Shown piece after piece: positions 17,816 to 29,000 of a DNA stretch of 64,000 nt. The position numbers and the translations under genes were made by a program. Below the pieces are notes generated by a model that made no database searches, had not been told where the DNA came from, and saw only the letters and a program-made list of their open reading frames with translations. Within the stretch, counting starts at the first letter, position 1. Each line of letters starts with the position of its first letter. The DNA comes from Gottfriedia endophytica (GTDB taxonomy: Bacteria > Bacillota > Bacilli > Bacillales > Bacillaceae_G), in assembly GCF_017814275.1 (NCBI RefSeq), contig NZ_JAGIYQ010000001.1, forward strand, positions 95,515 to 159,514, written 5' to 3'.

Positions 17816-18712
17816 CTAAAAAATTATATCCTTAAAGTAATTCAGTACAAATTCATAAAACAGTTTTTCTGAAGGAGAAAGCTCTCGATTTTTGGGAATA
17901 ATGACTCCTACTGTTCTTTTCACATCTGGAGTGCTGATTTTTAATGTTACGGTTCCATTAGGCATATTATCAATGAGCGTAGTATCAGGGAGAAGAGTGA
18001 CGCCGATCCCTGCTGAAACTAATCCTTTTATCGCATCCAAATCTTCACCCTCAAAAGGAACAAAGGGCCTAAAGCCAGCCTGGTGACAAGCATCTACTAC
18101 TAGTTTACGAAGAACAAAACCTTCTGGAAATAATACAAAAGAATCCTGCCATAATTGAGCTAATGATATACTACCTTTCTCTGCAAGAGGGTGAGTTATA
18201 GGTACGAGTGCAACAAAAGACTCTGAAAAAAGGATATCGGCATGTAAATCTGGATCACTTTGAGGAACAGGACCGATAAATGCTAAATCAATCTCCCTAT
18301 TCTTGATTCCCTCTGTTAGAAATTTATAGGATCCTTGTCGCAAATGAAACCTTACCTCAGGATGCTCTTTTTTAAAAGGTGAAATGATGGTTGGCAAGGT
18401 GCTACTCGCTATACTAGACGGAAAACCGATCCGGATTGTCCCGTGTTCTGGGTCTAAATATTCTTCAATTAGTTGAGTTGCATTGTCTATCGCCTTTAAT
18501 GCAATCATTGCCTGTTCTGCAAATAATTTTCCAATTAAGGTTAATTTTACATTTCGCCCTTCTCTCGCAAACAACTCTACACCTAATTCTTTTTCTAGGA
18601 GACCGATCTGACGGCTTAATGCAGACTGTGCAACATGCAAGGTTTCTGCAGCCATAGAAAAATGCTCAACCTTAGCAACCTCTATAAAGTATTTTAACTG
18701 TCTTAGTTCCAT
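17816..18712 (-). CDS. gltC: GltC-like LysR family regulator
   Basis: A 298-residue LysR regulator. The N-terminal HTH (MELRQLKYFIEVAKVEHFSM, HVAQSALSRQIGLLEKELGV) and the ligand domain closely follow B. subtilis GltC as I remember it (EYLDPEHGTIRIGFPSSIAS, LRQGSYKFL, FPEGFVLRK, GEDLDAIKGLVSAGIGVTLLP, KRTVGVIIPKNRELSPS). GltC activates glutamate synthase genes and senses 2-oxoglutarate and glutamate. Here the divergent neighbour is a glutamate symporter rather than gltAB, so this copy may control glutamate uptake. Symbol by similarity; it could be a GltC paralogue. Confidence 0.8.
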   Translation of the reverse strand: MELRQLKYFIEVAKVEHFSMAAETLHVAQSALSRQIGLLEKELGVELFAREGRNVKLTLIGKLFAEQAMIALKAIDNATQLIEEYLDPEHGTIRIGFPSSIASSTLPTIISPFKKEHPEVRFHLRQGSYKFLTEGIKNREIDLAFIGPVPQSDPDLHADILFSESFVALVPITHPLAEKGSISLAQLWQDSFVLFPEGFVLRKLVVDACHQAGFRPFVPFEGEDLDAIKGLVSAGIGVTLLPDTTLIDNMPNGTVTLKISTPDVKRTVGVIIPKNRELSPSEKLFYEFVLNYFKDIIF

Positions 18713-18840
18713 AAAACCTTCCTATCTTAAATTGAGATGATTCTTATCTATATTATATATTGTTAATATGAATAAATATATATTAAAATAATTTCATAAA
18801 TATAATTTCATAAAAAATAAGCATCGGGGGGAGACAAACA
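18713..18840. promoter_or_regulatory. Divergent regulatory region between LysR and symporter genes
   Basis: This 128-nt, very AT-rich spacer contains a near-palindrome around ATATATTGTTAATATGAATA and a direct repeat of AATTTCATAAA at about 18789 and 18804. LysR proteins bind such sites (T-N11-A boxes). The exact operator cannot be set by eye. The symporter ribosome site GGGGGGAG precedes ATG 18841. Confidence 0.35.
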
Positions 18841-20091
18841 ATGAAAAAAGTCGGGTTAGCTTGGCAAATTTTTATAGGATTAGTTCTTGGTATTGTGGTT
18901 GGAGGAGTCTTTTATGGTAATCCCCATGTGACTCAGTATCTACAACCGATTGGAACCGTTTTCATTCACTTAATCAAAATGATTGTAATCCCAATAGTAG
19001 TTTCCAGTATTATTGTTGGTGTTGCAGGTGTAGGGGATATCAAGTCAGTAGGGAGACTTGGCGGGAAAACCATTCTTTACTTTGAAATTGTTACGACAAT
19101 TGCTATATTAGTTGGGCTTTTGGCCGCAAACATATTCCATCCTGGAACAGGTATCGATCGCTCACATCTTGCTAAATCTGATATTAGTGCGTATGTCACT
19201 ACTGCGAAAACAACAGAAACGCATTCAATGGTCGATACTTTTGTGAATATCGTACCTACAAATATCATGCAATCCTTATCGAATGGGGACATGCTTCCTA
19301 TCATATTCTTCTCAGTTATGTTTGGATTAGGGGTAGCTGCAATTGGTGAAAAAGGAATACCGATTCTGAATTTCTTTAAAGGAACTGCAGAAGCCATGTT
19401 TTATGTAACGAACCAAATAATGAAAGTAGCACCTTTTGGCGTATTTGCCTTAATTGGTGTGACAGTATCTACATTCGGTTTATCTTCTTTAATCCCTCTG
19501 GGGAAACTAGCCCTAGTAGTATATGGATCGATGATTTTCTTTATTGTAGTCGTGATGGGATTAATTGCGAAAATAGCTGGATATAATATTTTTAAACTAT
19601 TAAAGTATTTAAAAGATGAAATTTTATTAGGTTATTCAACTGCTAGTTCAGAAACTGTTCTTCCAAAAATCATGGAAAAAATGGAGAACTTAGGCTGTCC
19701 AAAGGCTATTACATCATTTGTAATTCCAACTGGTTATTCCTTTAACCTTGATGGATCTACTCTATATCAAGCGATTGCAGCCTTATTTATCGCTCAAATG
19801 TATGGAATTCATTTGAGTATCACTCATCAAATCACATTGGTTTTAGTATTAATGATCACTTCAAAAGGTATTGCTGGAGTTCCTGGTGTTTCGTTTGTTG
19901 TTCTTCTTGCAACACTTGGAAGCGTAGGGATACCTGTTGAAGGACTTGCATTTATTGCAGGAATTGACCGAATCCTTGATATGGCACGAACAGTTGTAAA
20001 TATTGTCGGTAACTCACTGGCAGCCCTTGTCATTACAAAATGGGAAGGTCATAAAATTGAAGAAAACACAGATCAAAAAATAGCTTTATAA
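18841..20091 (+). CDS. gltP: Glutamate/aspartate:proton symporter (GltP/DctA family)
   Basis: A 416-residue DAACS-family transporter with about eight membrane helices and two re-entrant hairpins. Signature blocks are HLIKMIVIPIVVSSIIVG, the serine-rich hairpin YSTASSETVLPKIM (about 279-292), FVIPTGYSFNLDGSTLYQ (the NMDGT-type motif) and SKGIAGVPG. It moves glutamate or aspartate with protons across the membrane. It is divergent from the GltC-like gene. Its 3' end and terminator have a relic copy at 10887. Confidence 0.9.
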   Translation: MKKVGLAWQIFIGLVLGIVVGGVFYGNPHVTQYLQPIGTVFIHLIKMIVIPIVVSSIIVGVAGVGDIKSVGRLGGKTILYFEIVTTIAILVGLLAANIFHPGTGIDRSHLAKSDISAYVTTAKTTETHSMVDTFVNIVPTNIMQSLSNGDMLPIIFFSVMFGLGVAAIGEKGIPILNFFKGTAEAMFYVTNQIMKVAPFGVFALIGVTVSTFGLSSLIPLGKLALVVYGSMIFFIVVVMGLIAKIAGYNIFKLLKYLKDEILLGYSTASSETVLPKIMEKMENLGCPKAITSFVIPTGYSFNLDGSTLYQAIAALFIAQMYGIHLSITHQITLVLVLMITSKGIAGVPGVSFVVLLATLGSVGIPVEGLAFIAGIDRILDMARTVVNIVGNSLAALVITKWEGHKIEENTDQKIAL

Positions 20092-20095
20092 TGAT

Positions 20096-20136
20096 AAAAG
20101 GTGCAAATCTCAGTGGTATTGAGATTGCACCTTTTT
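20096..20136 (+). terminator. Terminator of the symporter gene
   Basis: GGTGCAAATCTC pairs with GAGATTGCACC (one bulged A), flanked by AAAA and CTTTTTC. Confidence 0.85.
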
Positions 20137-20317
20137 CTTTTAGATAAAACAAAATGAGGTTTTTAATTTGAGGGCTTATATTAGTCACCTAATTCAATAA
20201 GGCTCCAGAACAGTTTAATTAAACAAAATTTAAGAAAATAACAAGGCTTGGTTTACTACACAAGCAAGCTCTGATAAAAACCATAACATATAGCATCATA
20301 CATAAGGAGCTGATTAA

Positions 20318-20740
20318 ATGGGACAAGTTCTTGATTACCAAGCAACTCAGCCTCTAAACGGTTTTGACCCAGGAATTGCTTTTCCAATTCCACAAACTCC
20401 AGATAGTGCTCTTTTAGCTTCGATTCAAATAAACATCCCCTCCTCTTCTTCAATGAATAATCGCGTTGAGCTAATTTCAACCGTGGGTGTGGAAGGCATT
20501 ACAAATATTGCTCAAATTGTGTTTAGAATCTTTCGAAATGGACTAGAAATCTATAATACTCAAGTTGGAGCAGAATCAGCTGGTTCAGAAATAAACTACG
20601 CTTTTACATTCCAAGCCATTGATTTAAATTTATCATCTGGAACCAACAGCTATCAGCTTACAGCTGAAAATATTACACCTAACACACAAGCAAACATTAT
20701 TGGACCTGTTTCTTTTAGTGCCCTAGCCATTGGTAGTTAA
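20318..20740 (+). CDS. Putative exosporium / spore surface protein
   Basis: A 140-residue protein without a signal peptide or membrane segment. It is rich in Ser, Asn, Thr and Ile and predicted to be all beta (VELISTVGVEGITNIAQIVFRIFRNG, SGTNSYQLTAENITPNTQANIIGPVSFSALAIG). The style recalls small exosporium proteins of the B. cereus group (ExsC-type), from memory only. AAGGAG precedes the ATG. Monocistronic with its own terminator. If correct, it would be expressed in the mother cell late in sporulation. Confidence 0.6.
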   Translation: MGQVLDYQATQPLNGFDPGIAFPIPQTPDSALLASIQINIPSSSSMNNRVELISTVGVEGITNIAQIVFRIFRNGLEIYNTQVGAESAGSEINYAFTFQAIDLNLSSGTNSYQLTAENITPNTQANIIGPVSFSALAIGS

Positions 20741-20884
20741 CGATACTAGCTCTTTCTATTCATCTTGACCATGTTTTTGCCCAGTACATTTCTGTGACAT
20801 ATATGATTGATTCTTTTAGTATCATCTTATAAGATGTGTGATCGATGGAATAAGATGTATGTTTTATGGCACATTTTATAAGAT

Positions 20885-20944
20885 AAAAAAATAGGCTGTA
20901 TAGAAGTCATAAAAAATTAAACTTCCTATACAGCCTATTTTATT
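20885..20944. terminator. Bidirectional terminator
   Basis: AAATAGGCTGTATAGAAGT pairs with ACTTCCTATACAGCCTATTT around a 12-nt AT loop, with A and T runs on both sides. It separates the exosporium-like gene from the converging radical SAM gene. Confidence 0.85.
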
Positions 20945-20967
20945 CATTTATATTATAACTTCTCAAT

Positions 20968-21846
20968 CTACTTTCCAAATCTTTTACGATAACCACATTT
21001 CCTACACAGTTCCTCTACTGCTTCTCTTCGTGAAAATCCTTCTACAATATTTGTAGCTCTTTCCCCTTCGATAATCTCAGAAAAGGATTTATCATTAATA
21101 TTTCCAAGGTTGATAATTCCTTCTCCATCTAAACAACAAGGAATAACGACTCCATTTGCTAAAATGCCAGCTTGATTTCGAAGTCCATAACAGAAGCCTT
21201 TTCCATCATCCTCTTCCTCGTGTAATGCAGGCCACTGAAACTCGTAATCTTGATTGATGTAAATACGGTCTGCAATTTTCACACCGCTTCCTGGAGTAAC
21301 CTTCTCTTCAATCTTGTATTCTAAATTAAATTCGTTCTCAATAATTTCTAGTAATTCGCGGTTTCGTTGTCTTTCAAGATTTGTCATATTATCTTGCGTC
21401 AGATTCCATAGTCTCAAGGAAACAATCAATTCCGATTGGCTCGTTGCTTCTTTAATAAATGAAAGAACACTCGTTACATAACCTTCCTTATCAACCGAAC
21501 CCGGATGGCCATCAAAGCTATGAAGTGAAAAGTTCATCTGTCTTAGCGCAGGTTTACCTAATAGTTTGTGTTTATTTTTATTAATTAACGTTCCGTTGGT
21601 TGTAATATTAACTTTAAATCCTTTTTCATGACATAGGTCTAATAGTTGATCTATTTTAGGATGAAGCAATGGCTCACCTTTTACATGTAAATAAACGAAA
21701 TCTGTATATGGTTTGATTTCATCTAATCTTTTTGAAAAATCCTCTATAGAAATAAATTGTTTCTGACGTTCTGTTGGTGGACAGAAGCTGCATGCAAGAT
21801 TACAGATACTTGTAATCTCTAAGTAAAACTTCTTAAACTTTTTCAA
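20968..21846 (-). CDS. Radical SAM / SPASM domain protein
   Basis: A 292-residue radical SAM enzyme. The iron-sulfur motif CNLACSFCP is at about 14-22, with strand EITSICN before it. The glycine-rich KGEPLLHPKID follows (about 56). The C-terminus has a reduced SPASM-type cluster site: VIPCCLDGEGIINLGNIND (about 235) and LCRKCGYRKRF (about 280). Such enzymes make radicals from S-adenosylmethionine to modify peptides or cofactors. No small precursor peptide gene was seen next to it, so the substrate is unknown. Confidence 0.9.
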   Translation of the reverse strand: MKKFKKFYLEITSICNLACSFCPPTERQKQFISIEDFSKRLDEIKPYTDFVYLHVKGEPLLHPKIDQLLDLCHEKGFKVNITTNGTLINKNKHKLLGKPALRQMNFSLHSFDGHPGSVDKEGYVTSVLSFIKEATSQSELIVSLRLWNLTQDNMTNLERQRNRELLEIIENEFNLEYKIEEKVTPGSGVKIADRIYINQDYEFQWPALHEEEDDGKGFCYGLRNQAGILANGVVIPCCLDGEGIINLGNINDKSFSEIIEGERATNIVEGFSRREAVEELCRKCGYRKRFGK

Positions 21847-22218
21847 TCTTAATTCCTCACTTCTCTCACTACTTAGAACAAGATGAAATAATGTTCTATC
21901 ACTATATTACACCATAATTAATCATAAATGAAAACATGCTTTACTTTGGAAAATACTGTTTTCATTTTAACTTTTTATTGAAAACTATAATTAAAATGAT
22001 AGTGTTTCCTTCTTTACATATCAGCTAAACAAAGCTAACACCACTTACTATCGAACTACTAATTCATGTTACGTCAAATTAAAAATTCTTCATTAAAAAC
22101 CAAATCTTTACAAAAAAATAGTAAATTCTACACATTTAAGCATAATTTGGTGATAGAATAGATATTCAATAGATTAAAATCTATTAATTTTTTTTTAGGA
22201 AAGGTTGGAGCATAGAAA
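21847..22218. other. 372-nt intergenic region
   Basis: AT-rich divergent spacer. No gene, hairpin or clear promoter pair recognised. The ribosome site GGAAAGG lies before the TM2 gene. Confidence 0.5.
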
Positions 22219-22545
22219 ATGTCAATTATGCAAAAACAAGATCTTACTTCAGAGGAATTACAACTTCTTAGTTCAGAGATGAACAAAAAACAAAAATCAA
22301 CTGGTACTACATGGTTACTTTGGGTTTTCACTGCTGGATTCGGTGGTCATCGTTTTTATTTAGGTAAAACTGGAACGGCTGTTGGTATGTTATTAACATT
22401 TGGTGGATTAGGCATTTGGTCATTTATTGATCTATTCTTATTAAACGGTATGATTAAAAATACGAATGATAAGATTGAAAATGAGGTCATTTCAGAAATC
22501 CGTTTATTAAAAAATGCTAAACAGAACTCTAGATTAGCAGAGTAA
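22219..22545 (+). CDS. TM2 domain protein, copy 1
   Basis: A 108-residue membrane protein with two helices. The TM2 pattern is [23 protein letters not shown]...[14 protein letters not shown] (about 33-77), including GGHRFY-G and W-x3-D. An N-terminal polar segment ([19 protein letters not shown]) recurs in the next gene. TM2 proteins are small membrane proteins of unsettled function. Nine nt separate it from copy 2. Confidence 0.85.
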   Translation: MSIMQKQDLTSEELQLLSSEMNKKQKSTGTTWLLWVFTAGFGGHRFYLGKTGTAVGMLLTFGGLGIWSFIDLFLLNGMIKNTNDKIENEVISEIRLLKNAKQNSRLAE

Positions 22546-22554
22546 TCATTAACT

Positions 22555-22971
22555 ATGTATAACTTAAATATTTCTAAAATGGATCTTACATTAGAAGAAC
22601 TAGCCGTCCTTGAATCAGAAATGTTAAAAAAGAAAAAAAGCAAAGAAGCAGCTTGGGGTTTATGGGCTGTATTGCATTTCATTGGAGGACATCGTTTCTA
22701 TACTGAGAATTATAAATATGCTACAGCAATGTTATTAACTACTATTATTCCTTTTTTTGCTATTATTACTTTATTTTATACAGTGGAATATTTTAATTTA
22801 TTTACTGAAATACTCATGTACATATTTATTATCCTTTTAATAGGTTCAGTTATTTGGACATGGATTGATGCTTTCTATTTGAATAAACGTATTGATACTT
22901 TGAATGAGAATACTGAAAATCTCATCCTCGATGCAATTAGAGAACGAAGAAACTTACGGAAACCAGAATGA
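22555..22971 (+). CDS. TM2 domain protein, copy 2
   Basis: A 138-residue relative of the preceding protein: LTLEELAVLESEMLKKKKSKEAAWGLWAVLHFIGGHRFYTENYKYATA followed by a hydrophobic insert of about 25 residues and WTWIDAFYLNKRID. It has three or four membrane helices instead of two. Ribosome site is weak, which suggests coupling to copy 1 in one operon. Its stop codon lies inside the terminator stem. Confidence 0.8.
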   Translation: MYNLNISKMDLTLEELAVLESEMLKKKKSKEAAWGLWAVLHFIGGHRFYTENYKYATAMLLTTIIPFFAIITLFYTVEYFNLFTEILMYIFIILLIGSVIWTWIDAFYLNKRIDTLNENTENLILDAIRERRNLRKPE

Positions 22972-22990
22972 TTTTCATTCTGGTTTTTTT
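22963..22990 (+). terminator. Terminator overlapping the stop of TM2 copy 2
   Basis: CCAGAATG pairs with CATTCTGG, followed by seven T. Confidence 0.85.
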
Positions 22991-23010
22991 CAATTAGTAT
23001 ACAGCATTAT

Positions 23011-23050
23011 AAAAAGAGACAGGAGTTACTAGCACTCCTGCCTCTTTTTT
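23011..23050 (-). terminator. Terminator of the giant secreted protein gene
   Basis: AAAAAGAG/CTCTTTTTT and AGGAGT/ACTCCT form a nested stem immediately after the minus-strand stop at 23052. T and A runs on both sides make it bidirectional. Confidence 0.8.
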
Positions 23051-23051
23051 C

Positions 23052-26000
23052 TTACTTCCCTTTTGAAACTGTTACTCTTGTTGTGACTCTATTAACATTA
23101 CCAGCTTTATCAGTTATTACATATGTGATTGTGTATACTCTAGCTTTTCCTTTACTATCTGCAAGTAAAGCGAATGTATAATCTTCTCTTCCAAAGTTTG
23201 CACCTTGAATATCACTAGAAGTTAGAGCTTCGTTAGCTTTGATTGATTCTAATTTAATGGTATCAATTCCTGAAAGGCTATTCAAAGGTTGAACTTTCAC
23301 GTTAATTGTCGCCATTTTATGATTTGGAGATAATACTGGATGATCTACTAAAAGTTTCACAATTGGTGCTGTTTTATCAAGTTTCACATTCACCGATTTA
23401 ATTGCTTCAGTATTTCCAGCTTTGTCTATACTGCGGTATTCAACATTATACTTCCCATCTTTTGATATCGTAAATGATGTCGTGTATTTTGTCCATTCTC
23501 CACCATTAATACGATATTGTGTACCATCAACTCCTGATAATTCATCTTTGGCTTGAAGTGTTACTTTTACTTCCTTATTAAACCAACCATTTTTATTCGG
23601 AGTTAGCGAACCTACTGTCGTTTTTGGTGCAGTTTGATCAAGTTTCACATCCACCGATTTAGTGGCTTCCGTATTTCCAACTTTATCTATACTGCGGTAT
23701 TCAATCGTATACTTTCCATCATTTGATAAAGTAAATGGTTTTGTATAATTTGTCCATTTTTCACCATTAATACGATATTGTGTTACATCAACTCCAGAGT
23801 TCTCATCGGTTGCTTGAAGTGATAGTTTTACTTCCTTATTAAACCAACCATTTTTGGTAGGATCTGACATATCTACTATCGTAATTGGCGCTGTCTTATC
23901 AACCTTGAGGTTAATATCTTTCTGAGCTTCTTGGTTGCCTGCGTTATCCACACTTCGATAATACACTTTCGTACTTGAAGAAACTATAAATGGTGAACTA
24001 TACGGTTTCCAATTTGTTCCATCAAAACTGTATTCTATTTTTTGAACTCCTGATGAATCGTCAGTTGCTCTTAAAGTAACTTTTACATCTGATTTGTACC
24101 AGCCATTTGACTGTGATGGATCTACTACCACAGTTGTGACAGGTGCTGTTTTATCTACTTTTAGGTTTATTTCTTTCTGAGCTTCTTGGTTCCCTGCATT
24201 ATCCTTACTTCGATAAAACACTTTTGTACTTGAAGAAACTGTAAATGGTGATTCGTACGGTTTCCAATTTGTTCCGTCAAAACTATATTCTGTTTTTTGA
24301 ACTCCCGATGAATCGTCTGTAGCTTTTAAAGTAACTTTTACATCTGTTTTATACCAACCATTTGGTTGTGATGGATCTACTACTACAGTTGTGACAGGTG
24401 CTGTTTTATCTACTTTTATGTTTATTTCTTTCAATTCTTCTTGGTTCCCTGCCTTATCTGTACTTCGATAATACATTTTTGAACCTGAAGAAACTGTAAA
24501 TGGTGATTCATACGTTTTCCAATTTGTTCCGTCAAAGCTATATTCTATTTTTTGAACTCCTGATGAATCGTCTGTAGCTTTTAAAGTGACTTTTACATCT
24601 TCTTTGTTCCAGCCATTTGTTTGTGATGGATCTGTTACTACAGTTGTGACAGGTACTGATTTATCAACCTTTAGATTAATTTCTTTCAGTTCTTCTTGGT
24701 TCCCTGCCTTATCTGTACTTCGATAATACACTGTTGTACTTGATGAAACTTTAAATGGTGATCCGTATGTTTTCCAATTTGTTCCATCAAAGCTATATTC
24801 TGTTTTTTGAACTCCAGATGAGTCATCTGTTGCTCTTAAAGTAACAGTTACATCTGTTTTGTACCAACCATTTGTACCATTTGGCTGTGATGGATCTACT
24901 CCTACATTTGTAACAGGTGCTGTTTTATCAGTTCCATTACCTGATCCGTTTCCTGAACCATTATCTGATCCGTTACCTGACCCTTTATCAATTTGTAAAT
25001 TAATTTCTTTCAATGTTTCTTGGTTCCCTGCATTATCCATACTTCGATAATACACTTTTGTACTTGATGAAACTTTAAATAGAGATTCGTATGTTTTCCA
25101 TGTTGTTCCGTCAAAGCTATATTCTGTTTTCAGAACTCCTGATGAGTCGTCTGTTGCTCTTAAAGTGACATTTACATCAGTTTTGTACGAACCATTTGCT
25201 CCATTTGGCTGCGTAGGATCTACTTCTACAGTTGTGACTGGTGCCTTTTTATCAATTTTCAGACTATATTCTTTCTCAGTTTCTTGGTTCCCTGCAATAT
25301 CTGTGCTTCGATAATACACTCTTGTACTAGATGAAACTATAAATGGGGACTCGTAGTCTATCCAATTTTCTCCGTCTAAACTATATTCTGTTTTTAGAAC
25401 ATTAGCTGAACCAGCTGCTGCTGTTAAAGTAACTGTTACATCATTTTTATACCATCCATTTGTTCCATCTGGTTGTGATGGATCTACTTCTAAAATGGTG
25501 ACTGGTGCTTTATTTTCTGTTCCACCTTCTGAACCTTTATCAATTTGTAAATAGAATTCGTTCTGAGTTTCTTGGTTACCTGCATTATCCGTACTTCGAT
25601 AATACACTTTCGTACTTGATGAAACTTTAAATGGTGAGTCGTACTTAGTCCAATTTTCTCCGTCTAAACTATATTCTGTTTTTTGAACTCCTGATAAGTC
25701 GTCTGTAGCTTTTAACGTGACATTTACATCTGTTTTGTACGATCCATTTGCCTCTGACTGCGAAGGATCTACTTCTTTAGTTGTAACTGGTGCTGTTTTA
25801 TCAAGTTTTAGACTATATTCTTTCTCAGTTTCTTGGTTCCCTGCAATATCTGTGCTTCGATAATACACTTTTGTACTAGATGAAACTATAAATGGGGACT
25901 CGTAGTCTATCCAATTTTCTCCGTCTAAACTATATTCTGTTTTTAGAACATTAGCTGAACCAGCTGCTGCTGTTAAAGTAACTGTTACATCATTTTTATA

Positions 26001-29000
26001 CCATCCATTTGTTCCATCTGGTTGTGATGGATCTACTTCTAAAATGGTGACTGGTGCTTTATTTTCTGTTCCACCTTCTGAACCTTTATCAATTTGTAAA
26101 TAGAATTCGTTCTGAGTTTCTTGGTTACCTGCATTATCCGTACTTCGATAATACACTTTCGTACTTGATGAAACTTTAAATGGTGAGTCGTACTTAGTCC
26201 AATTTTCTCCGTCTAAACTATATTCTGTTTTTTGAACTCCTGATAAGTCGTCTGTAGCTTTTAACGTGACATTTACATCTGTTTTGTACGATCCATTTGC
26301 CTCTGGCTGCGAAGGATCTACTTCTTTAGTTGTAACTGGTGCTGTTTTATCAAGTTTTAGACTATATTCTTTCTCAGTTTCTTGGTTCCCTGCAATATCT
26401 GTGCTTCGATAATACACTTTTGTACTAGATGAAACTATAAATGGGGACTCGTAGTCTATCCAATTTTCTCCGTCTAAACTATATTCTGTTTTTAGAACAT
26501 TAGCTGAACCAACTGCTGCTGTTAAAGTAACTGTTACATCATTTTTATACCAACCATTTGTTCCATCTGGCTCTGATGGATTTAATGTTACCGTTGTTGT
26601 TGGTGCACTTGTATCAGTACCATTAACTTTAACTAACTCTCTCGTGTCCCTAACGCGAATCCGATTACCCTCTGAATATTCACCAGTTAGACCTACTGCC
26701 TCTAGTGTGTCACCAATATTAAGCTTTGGAATATCACCTGATTGGTTAATAATATATCCATCTGTAAATACAAGCGTTTCACCAGAACCATCATCTATAA
26801 TATAAGATGTTTCATCTGGAATTGAGGTTACTTTACCTTTTACTTTAATTAATTGACCTTGGTTTTCTTTTGCTTTTGAATCTAAAGTACTTACAAATTT
26901 AGGTACAATTTTTGGTCCAGTACCAATTTTCACAATACTATTTGCAAAACTACCGAATTCTAATTCCAAGTTATTTTCGAAAGTTTTAATATGTCCATAA
27001 ATACGAATCTTATCGCCTTCTTGTAAGCTTCCTGCAGGTACATCATTAAAGGCCATAATTCCGCCCGTATTATCTTGGATATATACTGCGTCAAAGAATG
27101 CAGTTGTTACCACTGTTCCTTCTACCACAGTATCTGTTCCAACCGGTAAATTTCTCGCATCTCCAATAGACTTTACTTTTGGTTCTAAATGGTTTAGCCA
27201 ATTGACAGCATTGATTGCAAAAGGATCATTTCCTTTCGGGTTGAATGATTGATCCATTTGTTTGTCGTTGAAGATATTCATACCTGAAACTATGACTCTA
27301 CCTTTGCCAATTTGTTCAGATGCAGTCATTGGAAGTGCAGATCCGCCTTTAACATCTAATAATGGGGGACCGTTTTTACCATTTGATGTTTTAACGTTAT
27401 ACGAAACTGAATCTGATTTTATACTTGTTGTATCTTGGAATGTTGACTCATTTCCTTTAACAAGTACTGTAACAGTATCACTATCAGTTAAAGGAACTTT
27501 TATACCAGTTCCATCATTTTTAGCAAGACTTGCTCCACTGTAATATTCAATAGTCGGCACAAAATCAGTCAACGTATTGCTTACTGGTGTTGGATGTAAT
27601 CTTACTGAGAAATTTGATGTTAAAGGTGTACCCCAGAAGTTACCATCTGTTGTTTCATCGAACACTCCATCATTGTTTACTAGAATACTAGAATTAACAC
27701 CTGATAGGATGCTGTTAATATTTTGGTTTGAACCACCAAAGTTACTTTTTTCTGTTACTAATAATGAACCGCCATTTGAGACAAATTTATTAATAGCTGA
27801 AATTTCATTAGCTGTATATGCTGAAGCAGGATGTGTAATCACTAAAGTAGCAACATTAGATAATATAGTGTCAGTTAATGGTGCTGCATTTTCAGCTATT
27901 GTATATCCTTGTTGCTTCATTAAAGTAGTGAATAGTTTGAAGTTATCTTTATAAGTACCTGTGTCTTGCTTCGTATTCTCATTATTATGTGAGCCATCAA
28001 TCATAATCACTTTGTTTAACGGCGCTTTGATCGTCCAATCTTGTTCATACTTATTATTACCTAAATCATTGCCATCAGCAGCTGAGAGAGTAACAATAAT
28101 TTTGTGGTTTCCCGCAACTGGTTTTGTCCATATCACACTTGCTTTTCCTGTAGTATTAGCAGGAAGTGAATCAATTACTGAGCTACCAATCAAATGACTT
28201 TCATCAATATTGTCATAGTAGAATTTTGCTGTTAATTGACTTACATTGATTGATCCTTGATTACTTATACCTGCTGTTAAGTTAGATTGAACATCACCCA
28301 CAATTGCTCCATCTGTCGTACTGATATCACTTACACCTACTGCTAAGTCCTTTGCAGGAGACCAGATTGGTGCAGAGTAAATTTGATCACCGTCTTTTTG
28401 TGTAACTTTTACAACAAACCATTGTTGACCTCCAGCGACAGTTAAGCTTGGTGACCAATTAAATGAAGTAGTATCTGATGTTGGTACATATGAATCTACT
28501 ACTTTACCATGAATTGTGATTAATTCTACTTTTGCAATATTATCATTTGAAGGTGTCTTAATATAGCTATACTCTGGGTCCGTTGCTTTTTCTAAAACAG
28601 GATCTTCACCTGAAATCTTAAAGTCCAACGTATTTGTATCAGTTGTAGACCCCATGTAGAAACCACTTGCAGACATATCTAGCGTAAAGTTTGGATCTTC
28701 ACTCATGTAGACACGCATATGTCTCATAGCGTCCATAAGAGAATTAGTTGTTAAATCCTTCGCAACAATAATTGTACGTTTTTTCGTTTGCCCCCATGTA
28801 GCGTCATGGTTATCTTCCCCGTAAGTAGGGGCAACATGCCATCCTAAATCAAGGGCACTATAATATTTATCCTCTGCATTAGCGTATGAATATTTTCCTG
28901 AACCATTCCCTACTTCAAGCATTGTAAATAGTTTATCTACATTTTTATTGTATGGAATGAAATTATCAAACGCATTTGCAGACATTTTCGGATGGTTAAA

